From positions 1-41,065 of the forward strand of contig ONWV01000018.1 in the NCBI GenBank assembly GCA_900321635.1: a stretch of DNA of 41,065 bases, read 5' to 3'. The DNA comes from an uncultured Spirochaetaceae bacterium (lineage in GTDB: Bacteria; Spirochaetota; Spirochaetia; Sphaerochaetales; Sphaerochaetaceae). Below are positions 36,168 through 41,065 of the stretch, piece after piece (the first letter of the stretch is position 1; each line of letters opens with the position of its first letter). The translations under genes were made by a program, and so were the position numbers. Under the pieces are notes generated by a model. The model was not told the DNA's origin. It made no database searches and saw only the letters and a list, made by a program, of their open reading frames with translations.

Positions 36168-36410
36168 GCTTGACCAGTGAAACGGTATGCGGTTGATTGC
36201 CTCTTCAGCTCTGCTGAGAGGTGCAAAAACCTCTAATCCCCAGCAGGAAAGGAGGTGATGCTTATGACCGATTTTGAGATTCTAATGATTGTTCTTACAG
36301 TCTTGGGGTTGATCTTCAGACATAAAAAAAAATAACCGCACCTGATCTCCCAATCGGCATGCGGTTATGAAACCAATACCGAGAGGCATCAACCGTATGC
36401 CGGTCAAGCT
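36168..36410 (+). ncRNA. Structured transcript/element enclosing a small toxin-like gene
   Basis: The 5' arm (36168-36204) and 3' arm (36382-36410) are complementary over about 29 bp. Both start/end with AGCTTGACC/GGTCAAGCT, and GGTATGCGGTTGAT pairs with ATCAACCGTATGCC. The two mismatches in the second block are G-U pairs in the plus-strand RNA only, which favours a plus-strand structured RNA. Inner hairpins: CCTCTTCAGC with GCTGAGAGG (36201-36221), ACCTC (about 36229) able to mask the SD GAGGT, and ATAACCGCA with TGCGGTTAT (about 36332-36368). TATAAT (36159-36164) lies just upstream. Layout is like type I toxin mRNAs; a small transposable element with terminal inverted repeats is an alternative. 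Confidence 0.6.
36264..36335 (+). CDS. 23-aa membrane peptide, holin-like/type I toxin-like
   Basis: MTDFEILMIVLTVLGLIFRHKKK in shape: a short acidic N-terminus, one hydrophobic helix (about residues 5-18) and a basic RHKKK tail. This is the architecture of the putative holin-like/TxpA-type type I toxins. A very strong AAAGGAGGTGAT SD precedes the ATG. It lies inside the structured element at 36168-36410, which could hide the SD. The antisense RNA that would complete a type I toxin-antitoxin pair was not identified. Confidence 0.6.
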   Translation: MTDFEILMIVLTVLGLIFRHKKK

Positions 36411-36526
36411 CTCTTCATCTATATGATACAACAAATTACGTTTTTGTCAAACATTGATTCCCTCGGTTTAAAGACAGTATTATCTTGCCGCCGTTCCAAA
36501 AAAAGCTTTTTTTGTAAAAATAGCAT

Positions 36527-36532
36527 TATAAT
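36527..36532 (+). promoter_or_regulatory. -10 element of the Gfo/Idh gene, probably leaderless
   Basis: Perfect TATAAT whose end is 9 nt before the ATG at 36542; no SD in between. The -35 is not clear. Transcription would start at or next to the ATG. Confidence 0.5.
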
Positions 36533-36541
36533 GTACCTCGT

Positions 36542-37765
36542 ATGAAAGACTATGTTCGCGTCGGTTTGATAGGTTTCGGAAAGCAGGGCTCGCACTATGT
36601 GCGAATGTTTATTGAGCACCGCCTCTTTTCCAGGTTCCGCCTGACGGCAATTGCTGATACCTGCCCACAGAAGCTTCAGTGGATTAAGGATAACATCGGT
36701 CCTGAAATCGAGTGTTTTGACTCTGCAGAGGCTATGCTTTCCAGCGGGAAAATTGATGCATGCATCATAACAACGCCGCATCCCATGCATCCTGAGCACG
36801 TTATCATGTGCCTTCAGCACGGCATCCACGTGCTGTGCGACAAGCCTGCAGGTGTTCATATCCTTCAGGTCCAGCAGATGAACAGGGAAGCCGAAAAGCA
36901 TCCGGATCTGGTCTTCTCGATCATGTTCAACCAGAGGACCAACTGCGCCTACAGAAAGCTGAAAAGCATAATAGAGACAGAAGAATACGGAAAGGTAAGG
37001 CGGATAAGCTGGACCATAAACAACTGGTACAGAAGCCGCTACTACTACGACAGCTTTGACTGGCGGGGAATCTGGAAGGGCTCGTTCGGCGGAACAATCA
37101 TGGACCAGTGTCCTCATCAGGTGGATCTTTGGCAGTGGATGTTCGGCATGCCCGATAAGGTCACCTGCCGCATGGGATTCGGTTCTCACCACGATATAGA
37201 GGTGGAGGATGAGGTTTCGGCCATCATGGAGTACAAGGATGGCTGCATCGGGACTTTCAATGCATCCACATCCGTTCCCAACGGCCAGAACACGCTTGAG
37301 GTGAATCTGGATGCGGCCAACATAAGAATCAGGGGAAACAGCGTCTTTGTGGAGAAGTTCTGCATGCCCGAAGCAAAGTGGCAGCAAAGCCCTCGTGGTA
37401 TATATGAGAAGATGGATGTCGCGCCGGAAGTGGAGATTCCCACGGATGGTAAAAATGCCCAGCACAAGGGCGTCATCGAGGCGTGGATAAACAGAATCCT
37501 GGGCAAGGGTGAAGGCTCGAATGACGGAAAAGACGGCCTTGCCAGCGTGATGCTTTCAAATGCCATGTACATGTCGGCCTTCACAGGAAAGAGCGTAAGT
37601 CTTCCTTTGGACGGGCAGGAATATTACAATGAGCTGATGAAGAAAGTCAAAGCTTCAAAATCCAAGCCACCTGTAAAGGACCCGCTTGCCCCGGTTCGTG
37701 AGACCTTCCAGATCAAGGACCCCAAGCAGGTGGAAGCATATTTCGGAATAGTGGAGCGCGTATGA
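36542..37765 (+). CDS. Gfo/Idh/MocA-family oxidoreductase
   Basis: 407 aa. Rossmann motif VGLIGFGKQG, the CDKPAG motif (EKP-type, catalytic Lys), and the second domain with GGTIMDQCPHQVDLWQW carrying the conserved Asp/His. NAD(P)-dependent oxidation or epimerisation of a sugar or inositol derivative; substrate unknown. It overlaps the ABC exporter by 4 bp, an unusual partner. Confidence 0.87.
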   Translation: MKDYVRVGLIGFGKQGSHYVRMFIEHRLFSRFRLTAIADTCPQKLQWIKDNIGPEIECFDSAEAMLSSGKIDACIITTPHPMHPEHVIMCLQHGIHVLCDKPAGVHILQVQQMNREAEKHPDLVFSIMFNQRTNCAYRKLKSIIETEEYGKVRRISWTINNWYRSRYYYDSFDWRGIWKGSFGGTIMDQCPHQVDLWQWMFGMPDKVTCRMGFGSHHDIEVEDEVSAIMEYKDGCIGTFNASTSVPNGQNTLEVNLDAANIRIRGNSVFVEKFCMPEAKWQQSPRGIYEKMDVAPEVEIPTDGKNAQHKGVIEAWINRILGKGEGSNDGKDGLASVMLSNAMYMSAFTGKSVSLPLDGQEYYNELMKKVKASKSKPPVKDPLAPVRETFQIKDPKQVEAYFGIVERV

Positions 37766-39930
37766 TCCTGAAAACGACAGCATCCAAGCTTGGAAGTGCC
37801 ACAGAGAGCATCGAGAAGCAAATTTCGAGGTACTCGCTTGAGAATAAAACGCGCTACCTCTGCACGCTGCTTTTTGATGAATTGTCCTACGTGCTGGCTG
37901 AGAAGCTCGATGCAGAGACGCCTGTGACAGTCAGAGTAGGCAAGAGCCTCAGGGAGGTCTCGGTCAGCCTTAACTTCCACTGTGACCGTAATATCATGGA
38001 AGAGGAAAAAGTCCTGAGCGGAGACGATTCGGAGATTGAGCAGATAATCAGAAACACGGTCCTTGAATCAAACGCCGACAAAATCAGAACCAAGTACAAT
38101 CCGAAAAAGCAGAAGCTGATAATCACAATCAGCGTTGCACTTAAGCCCAAAAGGGACTATGAGCAGGAACTTGAGGACTTTTATTCGTTCCGAAAAGGCA
38201 AAAGCCCTTCCGCCTCCGCAACCATGTTCTTCTTTGTAAAACAGCGCTTCTGGCGGTTCCTTGTTGCCTTCATCATCAAGGTCATCCGCTCTGCACCTAT
38301 GGTCGTCATCCCCGTAATCAGCGCCAACATCATAGACATTGTCTCCGAGGGCATGATGGCTCAGAAGCTGCTCTATTTCTTTCTCAATGTAGGAATCGGC
38401 ATCTTCTCGCTCCTTCTGAACGTCCTTTCTTCCTTCCTTGACAGCCGCTTTTTCAAGAAGCTCTGCTTCTCCATCGGCGAGGACCTTCGAAACGTCATGG
38501 TCAGAAAGCTTCAGATTCTCTCCATCACATATCACAAGGAGAACCAGATCGGGGCCATCACCAACAAGATGCTCAACAATGTCGAGTCCATTGAGAATGC
38601 ATTTGGCATTTTGGGTACCCAGATTTCAATAATCCTCACATATGTCACGGCAGCACTTGTAATTACGATGCTTGAAGCTCCTGTCATGGCTCTGTTCTAC
38701 GTTCTGTTCATTCCCATGGCTCTTTTCCTTGCCGCTGTGTTCCGTAAGCCGATTACAAACAAGAACAAGGAATGGAGAAAGAGCATGGAAGGCGCCAACG
38801 CCGCCGTGACCGAGATGCTCGGCATGGTCGAGACCACAAGGGCCCACGGCCTTCAGAAGGACGAGATCTCAAGGATGAGCCATTACATGGAAAACATCCG
38901 CGATGCCGGAACAAAGCTTGAAGAGGTCAACCAGTTCTTCGGCGCGGTAAGCTGGGCGATTTTACAGTTCTTCCAGATTCTTGCCTTTGCGTTTTCTGCC
39001 TACATCGCCTCAAAGGGCATGATCTCTGTCGGTATGATTGCCCTGTTTCAGGCATATTTTACGCAGACCGTCACCCGCATCTCCACGTTCATCAACATCC
39101 TGCCTCAGTGCACCAAGGGCTTTGATGCGTGCCTGAGCATTGCCGAGGTCCTTTGCGCCGATTCAGACGAGCACATGGGAACAAAGAGCCCTGAGATCTT
39201 CAAAGGCGACATCACATTCACGGATGTTGACTTCAGGTACAATAAAGAAGACCCGAAAATCCTGGACAATTTCTCGCTCCATATCCCGTCAGGTCAGAGC
39301 GTTGCCCTTGTGGGTGGCTCGGGCTCAGGAAAGTCCACACTGATAAATCTGATAATCGGTTTCATCATGCCGGATTCAGGATCTGTCACAATAGACGGAG
39401 TCAGCACAAAGGACATGAACCTGACACGTCTTAGAAAGCACCTTGCCGTTGTGACGCAGAACACGGTCCTTTCCACAGGAACATTGTACCAGAACCTTGT
39501 CTACGGCTCGCCTTATGTCACACGGGCAAAGGTTGAAAGCACCGTCCGAGAAGTAGGCCTTGGAGAGCTGATAGACAGCCTCCCCGATGGTCTTGATACC
39601 GTTGTCACGGAATCAGGATCCAACCTCTCAGGAGGCCAGAAGCAGAGAATCTCCATCGCCCGGGCACTTCTTCGCGACCCTGCGATAATGATTCTTGACG
39701 AGCCCACCAGCGCGCTTGACAGCGAGAACGAGCTTCGCATCAAGGAGATTCTCAAGAAAATCCAAGGCAGATGCACCATCATCATGATTGCCCACAGGCT
39801 CACCATGGTCGAGAACTTCGACAATATCATCGTCCTTGAAAAGGGCGAGATTGCGGAGCAGGGCACCTACGCCCAGCTGATGGCCAAAGAAGGCGGCGCC
39901 TTTTGGAAGCTAAATTCGCAGACAAAATGA
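37762..39930 (+). CDS. ABC exporter (TMD-NBD) with an extra N-terminal soluble domain
   Basis: 722 aa. Residues about 1-140 are soluble and precede the exporter; TRYLCTLLFDELSYVLAEKL and LIITISVALKP resemble a GHKL/anti-sigma-type ATPase fold, but the Gly-rich ATP lid is not obvious, so the match is tentative. Six membrane helices follow (about 150-445), then the NBD: Walker A GGSGSGKST, signature [10 protein letters not shown], Walker [14 protein letters not shown]-loop IAHRLT. A homodimeric lipid, peptide or drug exporter is likely. Start within the Gfo/Idh stop (ATGA). Confidence 0.85.
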   Translation: MILKTTASKLGSATESIEKQISRYSLENKTRYLCTLLFDELSYVLAEKLDAETPVTVRVGKSLREVSVSLNFHCDRNIMEEEKVLSGDDSEIEQIIRNTVLESNADKIRTKYNPKKQKLIITISVALKPKRDYEQELEDFYSFRKGKSPSASATMFFFVKQRFWRFLVAFIIKVIRSAPMVVIPVISANIIDIVSEGMMAQKLLYFFLNVGIGIFSLLLNVLSSFLDSRFFKKLCFSIGEDLRNVMVRKLQILSITYHKENQIGAITNKMLNNVESIENAFGILGTQISIILTYVTAALVITMLEAPVMALFYVLFIPMALFLAAVFRKPITNKNKEWRKSMEGANAAVTEMLGMVETTRAHGLQKDEISRMSHYMENIRDAGTKLEEVNQFFGAVSWAILQFFQILAFAFSAYIASKGMISVGMIALFQAYFTQTVTRISTFINILPQCTKGFDACLSIAEVLCADSDEHMGTKSPEIFKGDITFTDVDFRYNKEDPKILDNFSLHIPSGQSVALVGGSGSGKSTLINLIIGFIMPDSGSVTIDGVSTKDMNLTRLRKHLAVVTQNTVLSTGTLYQNLVYGSPYVTRAKVESTVREVGLGELIDSLPDGLDTVVTESGSNLSGGQKQRISIARALLRDPAIMILDEPTSALDSENELRIKEILKKIQGRCTIIMIAHRLTMVENFDNIIVLEKGEIAEQGTYAQLMAKEGGAFWKLNSQTK

Positions 39931-39981
39931 ATCTATAATAACATGGTGCAGATGTTGCACTTTTCCAATTTTAAAAGGTGC

Positions 39982-40014
39982 AAAAATTAAGGCCACACAT
40001 ATCTGAGTGGCCTT
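39982..40014 (-). terminator. Terminator hairpin downstream of the tRNA-Lys-tail element
   Basis: AAGGCCAC (39989-39996) and GTGGCCTT (40007-40014), 8-bp stem, followed on the minus strand by AATTTTT. It may also stop the plus-strand ABC transcript. Confidence 0.7.
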
Positions 40015-40019
40015 CACGT

Positions 40020-40103
40020 TTTGAGCGGACAGGGGATCGCGCCCTGCGACGCCCGCCTTCGTCGCAAAGCAATGCACCTGCTTTGCTCCTCGTTTCGATC
40101 CCC
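40020..40103 (-). repeat. tRNA-Lys-tail-mimicking hairpin element
   Basis: On the minus strand it begins GGGGATCGAAA, the antisense of the tRNA-Lys T-arm 3' half, and ends CGATCCCC then TGTCCGCTCAAA, the tRNA-Lys 3' tail. The 20 bases at 40020-40039 are identical to 40154-40173 of the tRNA gene. The ends therefore pair with each other, and the inside holds GCAAAGCA/TGCTTTGC. It shares layout and short blocks (GGAGC, AAAGCA, TTTGC, AAGGCGG/TAGGCGG) with the element after tRNA-Leu. Confidence 0.65.
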
Positions 40104-40118
40104 ATATAAGTCCTAACA

Positions 40119-40149
40119 AACACTAAAGGCACCTCTTTCAAGGTGCCTT
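40119..40149 (-). terminator. Terminator of tRNA-Lys
   Basis: AAGGCACC (40126-40133) and GGTGCCTT (40142-40149), 8-bp stem, followed on the minus strand by TAGTGTTTG. The hairpin sequence is a relative of the one at 39989-40014. Confidence 0.65.
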
Positions 40150-40155
40150 CGTGTT

Positions 40156-40228
40156 TGAGCGGACAGGGGATCGAACCCTGGACCCGCAGATTAAGAGTCT
40201 GCTGCTCTACCAGCTGAGCTATCCGCCC
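40156..40228 (-). tRNA. tRNA-Lys (anticodon CTT)
   Basis: 73-nt cloverleaf on the minus strand: acceptor GGGCGGA with TCCGCTC, D-arm GCTCAGCTGGTAGAGC, anticodon arm GCAGA-CTCTTAA-TCTGC (CTT), T-arm CAGGG-TTCGATC-CCCTG. No encoded CCA. Confidence 0.97.
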
Positions 40229-40354
40229 GACGCGAGGTAATGTATATCATTTTCTGGCCTGTTGTGCAATACCTCAGACAAAAAACTTTACCTGAAGTAG
40301 CTCAAATTCCATGAATTGAACAACAGCACCGATTGTGTTATCCTCGAATCACTT

Positions 40355-40434
40355 GCGGGGATGGTGGAACTGGCAGACACGTAGGATTTAGGTTCCTATT
40401 CGCAAGAGTGAGGGTTCAAGTCCCTTTTCCCGCA
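40355..40434 (+). tRNA. tRNA-Leu (anticodon TAG)
   Basis: 80-nt tRNA with a long variable arm. Acceptor GCGGGGA with TTCCCGC, anticodon arm TAGGA-TTTAGGT-TCCTA (TAG, reads CUN), T-arm GAGGG-TTCAAGT-CCCTT. No encoded CCA. Its terminator follows directly. Confidence 0.95.
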
Positions 40435-40440
40435 AACACG

Positions 40441-40464
40441 AAGACCGGCAACCGCCGGTCTTTT
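40441..40464 (+). terminator. Terminator of tRNA-Leu
   Basis: AGACCGGC (40442-40449), AACC loop, GCCGGTCT (40454-40461), then TTT; strong GC stem. Confidence 0.9.
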
Positions 40465-40484
40465 GTGTTTGAATGGGATTCGAT

Positions 40485-40580
40485 AGGGACTTGAAGCGGA
40501 GCGTAAAGCAAAACCTCCTGCGGAGGGTTTGCAGCGTAGGCGGCCTGAACCGGACATACGGGAGGTGAAGGCAAGTCCCT
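40485..40580 (+). repeat. tRNA-Leu-tail-mimicking hairpin element
   Basis: 96 bp. It begins AGGGACTTGAA, the exact antisense of tRNA-Leu 40415-40425, and ends CAAGTCCCT, identical to 40417-40425, so the ends pair. The inside has AAACCTCC/GGAGGGTTT and the GCGTAAAGCA and GTAGGCGG blocks also seen in the tRNA-Lys element. It lies 20 bp after the tRNA-Leu terminator. Confidence 0.65.
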
Positions 40581-40933
40581 AAATATCATCAGCAGAAATA
40601 ATAGCCCTATACCCCTGATTTTTCTGTTTTTTCAAAGGGCAAAAACAGAAAAATACGGCAAAACCTCGTTCTTTTCTGTCAAGCTGTCCTGGCTATGATC
40701 ATTTTAACAGAAAAAACAGGGTCCTCATGTCATTCTTGCTGTTTCTCAAGCAGATATAATTCATATTTCTTAGCTTTTTTCTGTCAGAGTCCAAAATACC
40801 GATTGTGCGCAGGCTGTTCGCAGCCTGTGAAGTGGCCCGACGGTTGGGAAAAGTCTTAGGCTGCAGTCCTGAGCTGTTTCTGATGGATTAAAACCATATT
40901 CAAAAGGCCCCAAAAGAATTTAGAAAAAATATA
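40581..40933. other. Gene-free interval with TTTTCTGT repeats
   Basis: No convincing gene. TTTTCTGT or its complement occurs five times (near 40620, 40645, 40673, 40708, 40778). Two of them form a 13-bp inverted repeat (TTTTTCTGTTTTT with AAAAACAGAAAAA, about 40619-40653). A CAGGCTG/CAGCCTG hairpin lies at about 40811-40828. Confidence 0.5.
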
Positions 40934-40962
40934 TTGACACCTGATTCTACATAGGTTATTGT
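40934..40962 (+). promoter_or_regulatory. Strong promoter at the right edge
   Basis: Perfect TTGACA (40934-40939), 17 bp, TATTGT (40957-40962), with an A/T-rich upstream tract like an UP element. It faces a G+C-rich stretch running off the window. Confidence 0.7.
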
Positions 40963-40968
40963 GAAACT

Positions 40969-41065
40969 CCCGAGCGAGAGACGCGGATCGAGTTCCGAGA
41001 CGCACGCGAGCGCGGGGTTGGTAGCGGACCGCGGGTGGGCCTGGTAACAGTGCTGGCGCGTGGGG
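40969..41065 (+). ncRNA. Possible stable RNA, 5' part only (identity unknown)
   Basis: About 97 bases, sharply G+C-rich relative to the flanks, with no open frame from the start and with related blocks (GAGCGAGAGACGCG, GAGACGCACGCGAGCGCG). Together with the strong promoter this suggests a structured RNA or rRNA leader. It is cut by the window edge. I could not match it to tmRNA, SRP RNA, RNase P or rRNA. Confidence 0.35.

Noticed and set aside
36419-37465. 348-aa open frame on the minus strand
   Set aside because: Antisense to the Gfo/Idh gene, with no family signature and no ribosome-binding site; it is a shadow frame.
40969-41065. RNase P RNA, because of CCTGGTAACAGTGCTGG
   Set aside because: This resembles an internal RNase P segment, but the conserved P4 sequence that should precede it is absent.

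Overview
The window looks like a chromosomal segment of an anaerobic, probably host-associated spirochaete. Sphaerochaetaceae-like is my best guess, made from gene content and from exported solute-binding proteins whose signal regions end in FASGAKE/FASAASE-type sequences; no rRNA is present to confirm it. Rubrerythrin, an FprA-type diiron flavoprotein and an oxygen-sensitive class III ribonucleotide reductase indicate anaerobic life. None of the three tRNAs encodes CCA.

Layout. 1-2625 (-): tig-clpP-clpX protein quality-control operon, with clpX cut by the window edge. 2804-2875: tRNA-Gly(GCC). 2964-9014: an accessory island between tRNA-Gly and metK, described below. 9144-13428: metK, then convergent adenine deaminase and an NCS2 purine permease. 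13584-15509 (-): membrane EAL phosphodiesterase. 15618-20552 (+): two small proteins, rubrerythrin, diiron flavoprotein, MATE exporter, AzlC/AzlD. 20555-24635: two divergent polar amino-acid ABC uptake units sharing one visible ATPase. 24640-27096 (-): acyl-ACP thioesterase, sugar-kinase-like phosphotransferase, Maf. 27215-28721: glycerol kinase broken by an exact 16-bp tandem duplication. 28795-29904: Ldh2-family dehydrogenase. 30124-33131: nrdD-nrdG behind a pair of NrdR boxes. 33183-36067: HAD, aspartokinase, lipid-kinase-like genes. 36168-36410: a structured element encoding a 23-residue membrane peptide (type I toxin-like). 36542-39930: Gfo/Idh oxidoreductase and an ABC exporter with an extra N-terminal domain. 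39931-41065: tRNA-Lys, tRNA-Leu, two tRNA-tail-mimicking hairpin elements and a probable stable-RNA start at the edge.

The island is the most interesting part. It starts with a 732-aa fusion of a PLD-type (HxK) nuclease-like domain to a reverse transcriptase. Two tandem, diverged copies of one cassette follow. Each copy has a minus-strand gene for a 77/78-aa leader-type peptide (Nif11-like body, LSxE(D/E)LDKVVGG, short Trp-containing tail). Divergent from it is a plus-strand operon that begins with an 81-aa protein and ends with a Fic-domain enzyme. The second copy also carries an RtcB-like RNA ligase between these two genes. In both copies the divergent promoters interlock in the same geometry, so transcription is predicted to be mutually exclusive. 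I do not recognise this combination (leader peptide, small protein, Fic, optional RtcB, beside a PLD-RT) as a described system; a defence, toxin-antitoxin or peptide-modification role is inference.

Other points of note: conserved tRNA-adjacent elements whose ends copy the T-arm of their own tRNA, several apparently leaderless mRNAs, a glutaredoxin-like domain fused to NrdD, and the glpK duplication, which deletion of one copy would restore exactly.
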